Origin: Desulfobacteraceae bacterium
Lineage (GTDB): Bacteria > Desulfobacterota > Desulfobacteria > Desulfobacterales > Desulfobacteraceae
Direction of reading: 5' to 3'
Length of the DNA: 64,000 bases
Assembly (NCBI GenBank): GCA_016744295.1
Contig: JADGEQ010000026.1
Span: forward strand, 33,924-97,923
Position numbers and translations under genes: made by a program. Each line of letters starts with the position of its first letter. Positions within the stretch are counted from its first letter, which is position 1. Positions 1 to 8,864 of this stretch are shown here, piece by piece. The notes beneath the pieces are model-generated. The model saw only the letters and a program-made list of their open reading frames with translations. It was not told where the DNA came from and searched no databases.

Positions 1-233
1 GTATTAATAGCCCCTGATTCCGGAAGAATCTCTTCGGGTTTTGGAAAATATTTCCAATAAAATTCCCATTTTCCATCAAGCCGGGCCGGTCCCTGTTGCT
101 TAAAATTCCAATCGGTCAGGTCTATACCGCCCATTTCAACCATGGGCCGGTGGGGCCTGCAACCGGAAACCATGGCAAGGGTTACCAGAATCAAGATCAG
201 CATCCAGAAAGCAGGGGCAGATTTAACAGACAT
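1..233 (-). CDS. N-terminus of a 7TM-DISM-type receptor lipoprotein/sensor (partial, runs off left edge)
   Basis: A reading frame on the minus strand starts at ATG 233-231 and stays open to the window edge (77 codons). It begins with a hydrophobic signal segment ending in a lipobox-like V-S-G-C. This is followed by a W-x-F-x-x-x-G-x-x-x-L-x-G-x-W-E-F-Y-W pattern, which is characteristic of the extracytoplasmic domain of 7TM-DISM receptors that often carry cyclase, kinase or phosphatase outputs. The output domain lies outside the window, so the activity is unknown. The start is chosen from the signal peptide; no strong Shine-Dalgarno is visible. Family recognition is from the short motif only. 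Confidence 0.6.
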   Translation of the reverse strand, partial: MSVKSAPAFWMLILILVTLAMVSGCRPHRPMVEMGGIDLTDWNFKQQGPARLDGKWEFYWKYFPKPEEILPESGAIN

Positions 234-654
234 CGGATCAGCAGGGAGGGACAATTTTATTTTTCCTGTTTTCTCAGCGGTTTTACAGGGCTTCCATGGC
301 AAAATAGTCTTATTAAGACAAATGCCCTTTGTTTGTCAAGGATAAGGATTGTAAAATTTTCAAATTGAACATCCGTTAATAAAACCCGGGGTAAGACCGC
401 CACTCTGGAAGAATTATTTCGGTCCTATCTCGGTCCGGACAAACGTATCCGGCATGTATTTTTTGGGGTCTGCCCAGGCCAATCAGGGCAAAGTATACAC
501 AAAGTTGTAAAACATTTCTCTTTCATAATAGGTTGTTACAAAACTTTCACAGGTTTTCACAGGGAAAAAACTTTTCACAAATCGGCATATGTGTTGAATT
601 ACATGGACTCAAAATATTTCTGCTGGGGCAGGACAATAAAAACAGGGTTAGATT
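234..654. other. Intergenic region upstream of the surface-protein operon
   Basis: This 420-base spacer between divergent genes should hold both promoters. It contains three copies of TTTCACA (545-551, 555-561, 573-579). No RNA gene or convincing ORF is seen. The short forward frames starting at 96 and 142 overlap the antisense receptor gene and are shadows. Confidence 0.4.
545..579 (+). repeat. Three TTTCACA direct repeats, possible regulator site
   Basis: Identical heptamers start at 545, 555 and 573 (offsets 10 and 18), about 80 bases before the surface-protein start. The first pair is spaced by one helical turn, which would suit co-operative binding. Function is inferred only. Confidence 0.25.
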
Positions 655-3027
655 ATGAAATTATTCCAGGTGGGACAAAAAGCTGAAAAGAAAAAACAGG
701 TAGACAACTCGAGTATTCCGGCCATGATGTTTTCCCTTGAGCCCAGGATCATGTTTGATGCCGCAGCCCTTGCCACAGGGATGGATGTTCTTGACCACAC
801 GCTTACCGATGGGCCTGAAGCCTTTATGGCTGCCATGGTGCCGACAGACCCCGTTGAGAACCAGGTTTTTGTGGATGAAAATGAAGCCTTGGTCATGGCC
901 ATCTCACCAGAAGACAACGAAGTATATATATCGGGTGGGGCTGACCAGAACATGTTTGAGGTGAATAGCGACGCAGAAGAGCTGATGTTCAAGGGTCCTC
1001 CTGATTTTGAAAATCCTGGAGATAAAGACGGCAATAATGAATACCATGTGGAGTTGACATTTCCCACTCAACCGGGAATAGATGTTAAAACCTATACCGT
1101 GATCGTCAAGGATGTGTTTGAACCTGGTCTCACCATTGAGGTGCCTGAAAATCAGACGATTGTAACCGAGGTTCACCTTGCGGAGCCGGGAACTGAGGGG
1201 GAGTATGTAATAACCGGCGGGGCAGATCAGAATCTCTTCAGTATTAATGAAGACAGTGGCGCGCTTCGTTTTAAAAATGCACCCGATTACGAAGCTCCGG
1301 ACGACCTTGACGGTGACAATGTCTATGAGGTGCGGGTTTCATTTTCAGGCCCAGGTTATGGTCCCGGGGATGAGACCCCTGTGGATATTGCTGTGACCGT
1401 ATTGGATGTGAATGAAAGTTCTCCAATCATCACAACAGGGTCTGTGGACGTGAATGAAAATCAAAGTTTTGTGACAACAATAACCTCAACAGGTCCGAAT
1501 CCGGATGATATGACCTATTCCATTTCCGGGGGAGCGGATCAAGACCTGTTCGCCATCGACAGCAGCACGGGTGAACTGACCTTTAAACAGGCACCGGATT
1601 TTGAAATTCCCGGAAATGAAGCCGGCGACAATGTCTATGATATCCAGGTAACGGTTTCCAACGGATCCCTGTCCGACACAAAAAATCTTTTGGTCACGGT
1701 CCAGGATGTGAATGATGCCCCCCTTTATCCGGATACTGCGATGACGATTGATGAAAACAGCAGTGTCGGGACCATTGTGGGCACTGCATCCGCCACGGAT
1801 CCCGAGGGTGGCTCGCTTTCCTATGCCATTATCGACGGTAATTTAAAAAATGCCTTTGCCGTGGATGCCAATGGGCAGATTCGTGTGAATAATTCCGCTG
1901 CCCTGGATTTTGAAACCACCCCCACCTTTACCCTCACCCTCCAGGTCACAGAGGAAGGCGGGCATCTCACCGATACAGCCACTGTCACCATCACCCTTAC
2001 CAACATGAACGACACACCGGTTGTCAACCCTATTCCCGATCAGATTCATATCGGGGAAAAAGAATGGGTGTTTAAGGTCCCAGACGGAACTTTTACTGAT
2101 CCGGATGGAGATCCTCTTGCCTGTTCGGTTTCCGGCTTGCCGGACTGGATGAGCTTTGATCCCCAAACCAAAACCTTCAGGGGAACACCGGACAGAAGCA
2201 TGGATGGGCAAAGTTACAACCTGACCGTGAATGTGGATGATGGCCAGGGCGGAACCGCCTCAGATGCCTTTAGACTAACCCTTCGCATGGTTGTTGCCGG
2301 CCCTCCCCCCCTGTCCTATTATGTTCCCATCATCGGAGACGGGGTGGGTGGAGAGTCCAACAGCGGGGGATCTGATATCGGCAATGTTACGGATATAAAC
2401 GGGACCGCAGGTAATCTAGGCACTTCACCCAGTGGTGGCAGCGGATATGACACGGGAATTTTCGTCAATACTGAAAGCAACCCCGGTGAAATTTACATTG
2501 CCGGGGGCACAGGAGGTTCATACAGCCCAACAAATGATCCGTCCACGGGATTAAATACGGGAACTCCTGCAGGTGAAACCGGAACCCCAGGTGAAACCGC
2601 TGCACCTGAATCGGGAACACCCCCAGGAGAAACCGGAACCCCAGGTGAAACCGCTGCACCTGAATCGGGAACGCCCCCAGGAGAAACCGGAACCCCAGGT
2701 GAAACCGCTGCACCTGAATCGGGAACGCCCCCAGGTGAAACCGGAACCCCAGGTGAAACCGCTGCACCTGAATCGGGAACGCCCCCAGGAGAAACCGGAA
2801 CCCCAGGTGAAACCGCTGCACCTGAATCGGGAACGCCCCCAGGTGAAACCGGAACCCCAGGTGAAACTTCACACCCCGGAACCGGGGATGGGGAGGGTAG
2901 CACAAGTAATGAACCCGACGGCTCAGCCTCTGGAGGACACGAAAGCACAGAAAAGACCCCATCAGCGTCAAAGGGGAAGCTCTCATTTTTTGATCAATGT
3001 AAAAAACAAAAATCCCCATCGGCATGA
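655..3027 (+). CDS. LEPR-motif cadherin-like surface/exported protein
   Basis: This 790-residue protein has no classical signal peptide. Its N-terminus carries S-L-E-P-R-I-M-F-D-A-A (about residues 27-37), matching the LEPR-xLL motif found at the start of large exported adhesin-like proteins. Residues about 60-360 contain three cadherin-like repeats with G-G-A-D-Q-x-L-F and D-F-E-x-P-x-x-x-x-G-D-N-x-Y signatures. A more classical cadherin repeat follows (about 360-450), then a putative Ig/He_PIG domain (about 455-545, with F-T-D-P-D-G-D-P-L). The tail (636-743) is an 18-residue Gly/Thr/Pro/Glu repeat, and the C-terminus ends in a G-K-L-S-F-x-x-Q segment. It heads an operon with TolC, HlyD and M50 proteins and is the likely substrate of that machinery (inference). 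Confidence 0.8.
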   Translation: MKLFQVGQKAEKKKQVDNSSIPAMMFSLEPRIMFDAAALATGMDVLDHTLTDGPEAFMAAMVPTDPVENQVFVDENEALVMAISPEDNEVYISGGADQNMFEVNSDAEELMFKGPPDFENPGDKDGNNEYHVELTFPTQPGIDVKTYTVIVKDVFEPGLTIEVPENQTIVTEVHLAEPGTEGEYVITGGADQNLFSINEDSGALRFKNAPDYEAPDDLDGDNVYEVRVSFSGPGYGPGDETPVDIAVTVLDVNESSPIITTGSVDVNENQSFVTTITSTGPNPDDMTYSISGGADQDLFAIDSSTGELTFKQAPDFEIPGNEAGDNVYDIQVTVSNGSLSDTKNLLVTVQDVNDAPLYPDTAMTIDENSSVGTIVGTASATDPEGGSLSYAIIDGNLKNAFAVDANGQIRVNNSAALDFETTPTFTLTLQVTEEGGHLTDTATVTITLTNMNDTPVVNPIPDQIHIGEKEWVFKVPDGTFTDPDGDPLACSVSGLPDWMSFDPQTKTFRGTPDRSMDGQSYNLTVNVDDGQGGTASDAFRLTLRMVVAGPPPLSYYVPIIGDGVGGESNSGGSDIGNVTDINGTAGNLGTSPSGGSGYDTGIFVNTESNPGEIYIAGGTGGSYSPTNDPSTGLNTGTPAGETGTPGETAAPESGTPPGETGTPGETAAPESGTPPGETGTPGETAAPESGTPPGETGTPGETAAPESGTPPGETGTPGETAAPESGTPPGETGTPGETSHPGTGDGEGSTSNEPDGSASGGHESTEKTPSASKGKLSFFDQCKKQKSPSA
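2560..2883 (+). repeat. 54-bp coding tandem repeat, six copies
   Basis: Copies begin at 2560, 2614, 2668, 2722, 2776 and 2830. Each encodes an 18-residue unit of the type G-T-P-P-G-E-T-G-T-P-G-E-T-A-A-P-E-S; the last unit diverges at its end. The unit length is a multiple of three, so copy-number change keeps frame. It also leaves other frames and the opposite strand open here, producing spurious ORFs. Likely a flexible stalk or spacer. Confidence 0.95.
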
Positions 3028-3093
3028 ACCTGGAAATACCCATTTGGAAAAAGTTAAAAAATGGAATAAACCAAACACTAAACCAAACAACAG

Positions 3094-4536
3094 ATGAAAC
3101 AAAAATATCCGGAGATCACATTGACACTTATCCTGCATCGGCTCATCATCCCTTTTGTGCTTTTTCTCATCATTTCAATGGTAACCGGGTGTATGGCCAT
3201 AGGGCCGCAACCTATTCCAAAGGCCTTTGATTTCAAGGTCATTAAAGAACAGGCAAAGGCTGTAAAAATACCCCCCTCCGTCACAGGTCCCCTCTCCCTT
3301 GAAGAGGCAATGGAACGGGCCATGATATTCAACCTGGATCATCAGGTGGCAAAATTAAATGTGGCCCTGGCAAGCCTCCAGTACAAGGCATCCCGGTTTG
3401 ATCTGCTGCCGGAGCTGACAACCGCTGCCGGGTACACCACACGGGATAAGATCTACGCCTCTTCAAGCCAATCGGTGCTAACCCATCAAGAGTCACTTGA
3501 GCCGTCCACCTCCCTTGATAAAAGAACACGCACGGCAGACCTGACCCTATCCTGGAACCTCCTTGATTTCGGGATGAGCTATTTTCAGATGCACCAGCAG
3601 GCTGACCAAGTGCTCATTGCCAAGGAACGGCGGCGCAAAGCAGCTCAAAATCTTATGATACAGCTCCGACAGGCATTCTGGAATGCCTATGGCGCCCAGC
3701 GAATGACAGATTCCATCAATAAAGCCGTCATCAAAGCGGAAAACGCTTTGGAGGTTGCCGGAAAATCAGGCAGAGAAAGGCTTCGCCCCCTGCTTGAGGA
3801 TCTCTTGTACAGAAAACAGCTAATGGTGATGATTCGGGAGCTGGAGGGGCTGCGGGATGAAATGGACAGGGCCTGGCCGATTCTGGCAAACCTCATCAAC
3901 CTGCCAATCGGCCAGAGAGTTGAATTAATTGCCCAGGAAAATCTGCCCCTGCCGGAACTGTCACTCTCCCTTGAACAGATGGAGGTCCAGGCCTTAAAAA
4001 ACAGGCCTGAACTGGTTGAGATAGGATATCAGCAAAGGATCAATGCCCTGGATACCAAAAAAGAACTGACCCGCCTTTTGCCCCAGATTGATTTTAGTAT
4101 GGGCCACCACTACGACAGCAATAGTTATCTGGTGCACAACAAGTGGAACCAAGGCGCGGCGCAAATTTCCTGGAATCTTTTAAATCTTGTTTCGGCACCA
4201 TCCAAAATGAAGGCGGCCAGAGCCAGAGAAAATGTCACCCGGACCGCAACACTGGCTCTGGGTATGGCTGTTCTTTCCCAGGTCCATGTTGCAAATCTGG
4301 ATTTTGCCATGCAGTTGAATCGGTTTAAACGGGCACAGGCCCTGCGTCTCATCGATGAAGAGATCCACCTCCAAATTAAAAAGGAATTAACCGGCAAAAT
4401 GGGCACCTGGCTGGATGAGACCCGTTCCCTGGTGGACCTGCTCATGGCCAGGCTCTATGAATACAATGCCTATGCCCAGCTTCAGACATCCCATGGACAG
4501 GTTGAGGCCACCATGGGTATGGGGGGCATTCTTTGA
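3094..4536 (+). CDS. TolC-family outer-membrane channel lipoprotein
   Basis: A 480-residue protein with a hydrophobic N-terminus ending in a lipobox-like V-T-G-C (about residues 30-33). It then has the alternating helical layout of outer membrane efflux proteins: L-E-E-A-M-E-R-A near residue 70, then L-T-L-S-W-N-L-L-D-F-G and a second I-S-W-N-L-L-N-L half-repeat. TolC proteins form the outer-membrane/periplasmic duct of tripartite exporters. It lies 66 bases after the surface-protein gene and its TGA overlaps the TTG start of the next adaptor, so it is translationally coupled. It presumably supplies the exit duct for this operon. No strong ribosome binding site precedes the chosen ATG. Confidence 0.85.
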   Translation: MKQKYPEITLTLILHRLIIPFVLFLIISMVTGCMAIGPQPIPKAFDFKVIKEQAKAVKIPPSVTGPLSLEEAMERAMIFNLDHQVAKLNVALASLQYKASRFDLLPELTTAAGYTTRDKIYASSSQSVLTHQESLEPSTSLDKRTRTADLTLSWNLLDFGMSYFQMHQQADQVLIAKERRRKAAQNLMIQLRQAFWNAYGAQRMTDSINKAVIKAENALEVAGKSGRERLRPLLEDLLYRKQLMVMIRELEGLRDEMDRAWPILANLINLPIGQRVELIAQENLPLPELSLSLEQMEVQALKNRPELVEIGYQQRINALDTKKELTRLLPQIDFSMGHHYDSNSYLVHNKWNQGAAQISWNLLNLVSAPSKMKAARARENVTRTATLALGMAVLSQVHVANLDFAMQLNRFKRAQALRLIDEEIHLQIKKELTGKMGTWLDETRSLVDLLMARLYEYNAYAQLQTSHGQVEATMGMGGIL

Positions 4537-5333
4537 GAATATCCGTCCCAAGGGTGTTGAGCTGCCTTCTTGTATGCAGTCTGATTAATGCACCCCCCGG
4601 GATGCCGATTGGCGCTAGCGGGGTCACTGTGACCCGGGAAGTTCGCGGACAGCTCAGCCCACGCCACCACACGGTCCTGTCCAGTGAATTGCCTGCCTTG
4701 ATCACAACCCTTGATCTGCGGGAAGGCGAGTCCTTTAAAAAAGGGATCCTCCTTGTCGGATTTGATTGCGCGGTGTACGATGCACAGCTTCAAAAGGCCC
4801 GGGCCGCGGCCAAAGCCGCAGAATGCAGGCACAAGGTCAATACACGCCTGGACCAGCTCAACGCCGTGAGCACTCTGGAGGTGGAACAGGCGGAAAACCT
4901 TCTGGCAGAAGCCGCAGCCCAGGTTCGTATCATGGAAGCCCATGTTGACAAATGCGAAATCCGTGCCCCCTTTTCAGGACGGATTGTAAAACGGCTGGCA
5001 GACCCCTACCAATACACCATTGCCGGAACCCCCCTCCTTGAAATCCTAGATCCCAGAGACCTTGAAATTCAACTGATCGTTCCATCGGCCTGGCTGGGCC
5101 GGATCGATAAAACAACCGATTTTGAATTTTATGTGGAAGAAAACAAAAAAAGCTATCCCGCCCGGGTGATTCGCATGGGAACCCGGGTGGATCCGGTCAG
5201 CCAGTCCATATTGGTTGTGGGCAAAATAAAGGGCCGAGCCCCGGACCTGCTTCCGGGCATGAGCGGGTTGGCACAATTTTCCCTGATTTCCAATGATTCC
5301 CCGATATCTAATGGCAAGGGCAGTCCACCATGA
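4533..5333 (+). CDS. Periplasmic adaptor subunit (HlyD/RND type)
   Basis: A 266-residue adaptor whose TTG start overlaps the stop of the TolC gene (4-base coupling). It has an N-terminal signal segment, then the lipoyl/hairpin/beta-barrel order of membrane fusion proteins. The lipoyl half-motif L-R-E-G-E-S-F-K-K-G-x-x-L-x-x-F-D is near residues 68-84, followed by a short coiled hairpin. The closing half contains C-E-I-R-A-P-F-S-G-R-I-V-K-R, and a barrel region ends with L-L-P-G-M-S-G. Such adaptors link an inner-membrane partner to TolC. Its stop overlaps the next ATG. No RND pump or ABC transporter accompanies it, so the inner-membrane partner is probably the M50 protein downstream. Confidence 0.85.
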   Translation: MRISVPRVLSCLLVCSLINAPPGMPIGASGVTVTREVRGQLSPRHHTVLSSELPALITTLDLREGESFKKGILLVGFDCAVYDAQLQKARAAAKAAECRHKVNTRLDQLNAVSTLEVEQAENLLAEAAAQVRIMEAHVDKCEIRAPFSGRIVKRLADPYQYTIAGTPLLEILDPRDLEIQLIVPSAWLGRIDKTTDFEFYVEENKKSYPARVIRMGTRVDPVSQSILVVGKIKGRAPDLLPGMSGLAQFSLISNDSPISNGKGSPP

Positions 5334-6697
5334 CCGACAAGGTTTCCGGCCCTGGTGAACTCCAGGCTTTGATTCAGCTTTTGCGCCGTGCCCGTCAGTC
5401 TCAAACCAAGGCAGAACTGGCCTTTGCCATGGTCAATGAAACCAGGCAGCTTGTGACCTACCGGCAGGCGGTGGTATGGCAGAAAGAAAGCGGGGTGATT
5501 GCCGTATCAGGACGTCCGGATTTTGATAAAAACAGCCCCTATGTCCAATGGATGAACCGGTTGGCCAAAAAATTAACCAAATCCTCTGACACCCGGATCA
5601 CCACCCGGGATCAGATAGGCAAAGAAACGGTCGGAAATGGGCACGGGACAGATCAATTGGCAAATCAATGGGCAGATCAATGGGACGACTGGCTTCCCCC
5701 CTATTGTCTGTCCCTGGCGATAAAGAAGGATGCTTCGGACAAGGATGCCATGTTATGGCTGATTCTGGCCTGTGATTCCCCTCCTGAAAAAAGAGAACTC
5801 CTTGAAGAAATGGCCCAAGCGTATGGCCATGCCTGGGATGCATTGTCCCGCCCTTTCTTTCCATTTTCAGGCCTGGCAAAATTCACGGGAAGAAAGGCTG
5901 CCAGGATCGCTTTGATTCTTGCTGCAGCCCTGGTTCTCGCCCTGCCGGTCCGGTTGTCCGTGCTGGTTCCGGCCGAAGTGGCCGCCAAGGACCCGTATCC
6001 TGTTTGCGCTCCTTTAAACGGGGTCATCGACCAATTTCATATCAAGCCCAATGAATCGGTCACCAAAGGCCAACCCCTGTTTGATCTGGAAAAAACCCTT
6101 CTTAAAAACCGGTTGAACCTGGCCCGAACCACCTTAAAAGTGGCCCGGGCTGAACTTCAGAGAGCCTCACAACTGGCTCTGTTTGCCGATAAAAACAAAC
6201 TGGATCTTAAAATTCTTCAGGGACGTTTAACCCAAAAAAAAGCCGAAGTCGCCTATGTAGAAAGCCTGTTGAAAAGGATCCGTGTGAAGGCTCAAAAAGA
6301 CGGGGTAGCCCTGTTTCAGGATGTCTTCTTCTGGCAGGGCAGAGCCGTTGATATTGGTGAAAAGGTACTCACCCTTGCAGACCCCGGCCAGGTGGAACTT
6401 GTTCTTTTCCTGCCCGTGGCCGATGCCATCCCTCTTGAACCCGGGGCCCGGGTGACCCTGTTTTTAAACACCTCACCGGACCGTCCCCTGACCGGTACCC
6501 TGAATTCCATTTCCTATCGGGCCCAGCTCCATAAAGACAATCAGATTTCCTATCGATTGAAAAGTTCCCTGGATACTGGCAACTATCCTCGAATCGGGTT
6601 GACCGGCACTGCAAAAATCTATGGAGAAAAAGTTACTGTCTTTTACTACCTGTTCAGGCGGCCCATCAGTGCAATGCGCTGCCGGCTGGGGATTTAA
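5330..6697 (+). CDS. HlyD-family adaptor with N-terminal GAF-like domain
   Basis: A 455-residue protein in three parts. Residues about 1-185 are cytoplasmic and GAF-like (L-R-R-A-R-Q-S-x-T-K-A-E-L-A-F-A-M-V-N-E). One membrane helix follows near 192-212 (A-L-I-L-A-A-A-L-V-L-A-L-P). The rest is a HlyD-type periplasmic region with a lipoyl half-motif F-H-I-K-P-N-E-S-V-T-K-G-Q-P-L-F and a helical hairpin. Translation is coupled to the previous gene through an ATGA overlap. The cytosolic domain could couple export to a signal or to substrate binding, which is inference. Adaptors of this shape are found next to M50/HlyD proteins. The final codons are followed almost at once by the next start. Confidence 0.8.
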   Translation: MTDKVSGPGELQALIQLLRRARQSQTKAELAFAMVNETRQLVTYRQAVVWQKESGVIAVSGRPDFDKNSPYVQWMNRLAKKLTKSSDTRITTRDQIGKETVGNGHGTDQLANQWADQWDDWLPPYCLSLAIKKDASDKDAMLWLILACDSPPEKRELLEEMAQAYGHAWDALSRPFFPFSGLAKFTGRKAARIALILAAALVLALPVRLSVLVPAEVAAKDPYPVCAPLNGVIDQFHIKPNESVTKGQPLFDLEKTLLKNRLNLARTTLKVARAELQRASQLALFADKNKLDLKILQGRLTQKKAEVAYVESLLKRIRVKAQKDGVALFQDVFFWQGRAVDIGEKVLTLADPGQVELVLFLPVADAIPLEPGARVTLFLNTSPDRPLTGTLNSISYRAQLHKDNQISYRLKSSLDTGNYPRIGLTGTAKIYGEKVTVFYYLFRRPISAMRCRLGI

Positions 6698-6698
6698 G

Positions 6699-8792
6699 GT
6701 GGAAATTCTTCCATCCATCCGGCAGGAATTAACTCTTTATCCTGGCCCTGCTGATCGAAACGGGGCGCCTGTCTATACGATTTATGACCCCCCGGCAAAC
6801 CGTTTTTTTCAGCTCACCCACCTGGGGTTTGAAATCTTGTCCAGGTGGGAAAAAAACAGCATGTCAAAGATTCTGGATTCGGTGAATCGGGAAACCACCT
6901 TCTTCATTGAACAGGCCCATGTACTGGACCTGATCAAATTTTTAAGGGCCAATCACCTTGTCGACTCCCGGACCCAAATAGAGTCCCAGTCTCTTTTAAC
7001 CGCCCACCAACGGATCAAAAAACATCCGCTTTTATGGCTGGTTACCCATTATCTGTTTTTCCGCATTCCCCTGGTGCAGCCGGATAAATGGCTGAGTTTA
7101 ACCTATCCCTGGATAAGTTTTGTTTTCACAGGGTGGTTCGCCAAGCTGATTCTGTCTGCAACCCTGGGCGGCATGATATTGGTTCTAAGGCAATGGGATA
7201 CGTTTACGGGAACCTTCACCCAATTTGGTGAATGGACCCAACTTTTCTTTTTTGTCCTGGCCCTTTCGGTGTCCAAGGTGGTCCATGAACTGGGGCATGC
7301 CTATGCCGCCCATAAAAACGGGTGTCGCGTCGGCTCCATGGGCATTGCCTTTATTGTTTTGTGGCCCATGCTTTACACGGACACCAATGAGGCATGGAAA
7401 CTTAGTTCACAAAAAAAACGCCTTGAGATCTGTGCTGGGGGCGTACTGGCCGAACTGGCACTTGCCGGAACCGCCGCATTGTTATGGAGTTTTCTTCCCC
7501 CCGGCGTTGGACGATCGGTTGTTTTTTTTCTGGCAACCACCTCCTGGATCATCACATTGATAATGAACATCAGCCCGTTTATGCGGTTTGACGGGTACTT
7601 TATCCTGTCCGATCTGATCCGGATTCAAAACCTTCATGACCGTGCCTTTGCCATGGGCCGGTGGTGGATGAGGGAAAAGATGTTTGGCTTGGGTGCAGCC
7701 CCACCCGAAAGGTTTACACCCGGCATGGAAGGATTTCTGGTCCTCTTTGCTTTTGGGACCTGGTGTTACCGTTTTTTTTTATTCCTATCCATCGCCCTGA
7801 TGGTATATTTTTTATTTTTTAAAGCATTGGGACTCATTCTCATGGCCATCGAATTAAGCTGGTTTATCAGCCTTCCCATCATTAGGGAAATCAAACAATG
7901 GAGAACCCTGCCCATCCGGATGAACAGATCTGTGATATTCACCCTTTTGGTATTCTGCTGTTTAGGGTTGCTCTGTGTCATTCCGTTTAAAACACAGATT
8001 CAGGCTCCGGCAGTGCTCTTTGCTGACCCATACCAGGTGGTCTACACACCGTCACCGGGGCGGGTAAAAAAGATCGCTGTTAACGTCGGGCAAAAGATCC
8101 GCAAAGGCGATTTGCTGATGCAGATGAGCTCCCCTGATCTGGAACATAGCAGGGCCGTCTGCCGAAGAACCCTTGACGTTCTTGAGCATCAGCTTGCGGA
8201 TCAGCCGTTAAGCAATACATTGCTTGAACAGGGGGCCGTACTTGAAAACAGATTTGAAGAGGCGGTCAGCAGACTTCAGTCCGAAGAGAACCGACAAAAG
8301 AAATTAACCCTGACAGCACCCATCTGTGGCACAATCGCTGAAATAAACCCGGCAGTCACCCAGGGCGCCTGGCTTCCTGAAAAAAAAGCAATTTTTTATC
8401 TGGTCGGCGGCTCAAAAAAACGCATCCGGGCCTATGTGAATGAAGCGGATCTTGATGGAATCAAACCAGGGGGACAGGCTGTCTTTTATCCTGATATACT
8501 TGAACGATCAAAGGTCAGATGCCGGATTGACCAAATAGATTATGCCCCAACAGGCCACCTGGAAGACAAATGCCTTAGCTCGGTTTACGGGGGCCCCATT
8601 CCCGCGTCCATGGACAATCATGGTAACCTCATTCCCAAATATGCTTTTTATCGGATTCTGCTCACCGGTCCCGATACTTCCACCCGACAAGTCCTGGCCG
8701 GTACCATGGTCATTCAGGGCAAACCCATCAGCTTGCTGCAAAAAGTATCCCATCGAATATTAGCCGTTATCATCCGTGAAAGCGGATTTTAA
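6699..8792 (+). CDS. Polytopic M50 (site-2 protease-like) metalloprotein with PqqD-like and HlyD-like regions
   Basis: The start is GTG 6699, one base after the previous stop, preceded by GGGGA. An ATG at 6621 in the same frame would overlap the previous gene by 77 bases and adds a sequence unlike the family. Of 698 residues, the first 100 contain a PqqD/winged-helix-like region (Y-D-P-P-A-N-R-F-F-Q then G-F-E-I-L-S-R-W). Multiple membrane helices follow, with the zinc site H196-E-L-G-H200 and the second M50 motif F-D298-G-Y. After the last helices comes a periplasmic HlyD-like lipoyl/barrel segment (S-P-G-R-V-K-K-I-A-V-N-V-G-Q-K-I-R-K-G-D). The layout suggests an inner-membrane protein that recognises, perhaps cleaves, and hands over the LEPR protein to TolC. 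Activity is inferred. Confidence 0.85.
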   Translation: MEILPSIRQELTLYPGPADRNGAPVYTIYDPPANRFFQLTHLGFEILSRWEKNSMSKILDSVNRETTFFIEQAHVLDLIKFLRANHLVDSRTQIESQSLLTAHQRIKKHPLLWLVTHYLFFRIPLVQPDKWLSLTYPWISFVFTGWFAKLILSATLGGMILVLRQWDTFTGTFTQFGEWTQLFFFVLALSVSKVVHELGHAYAAHKNGCRVGSMGIAFIVLWPMLYTDTNEAWKLSSQKKRLEICAGGVLAELALAGTAALLWSFLPPGVGRSVVFFLATTSWIITLIMNISPFMRFDGYFILSDLIRIQNLHDRAFAMGRWWMREKMFGLGAAPPERFTPGMEGFLVLFAFGTWCYRFFLFLSIALMVYFLFFKALGLILMAIELSWFISLPIIREIKQWRTLPIRMNRSVIFTLLVFCCLGLLCVIPFKTQIQAPAVLFADPYQVVYTPSPGRVKKIAVNVGQKIRKGDLLMQMSSPDLEHSRAVCRRTLDVLEHQLADQPLSNTLLEQGAVLENRFEEAVSRLQSEENRQKKLTLTAPICGTIAEINPAVTQGAWLPEKKAIFYLVGGSKKRIRAYVNEADLDGIKPGGQAVFYPDILERSKVRCRIDQIDYAPTGHLEDKCLSSVYGGPIPASMDNHGNLIPKYAFYRILLTGPDTSTRQVLAGTMVIQGKPISLLQKVSHRILAVIIRESGF

Positions 8793-8864
8793 GCGGAAGG
8801 TAGGTTACATCGGGTATTCCATAGAAAAATTGAAAAAAATCAGGGAATAAATGAGTCCGACATA

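Noticed and set aside
2465..3097. Long ORFs in other frames across the 54-bp repeat (both strands)
   Set aside because: The repeat unit is a multiple of three with no stops in several frames. These are shadows of the surface-protein gene.
6621..6698. N-terminal extension of the M50 gene from ATG 6621
   Set aside because: It overlaps the previous gene by 77 bases, lacks a ribosome site and does not resemble the family start. GTG 6699 fits better.
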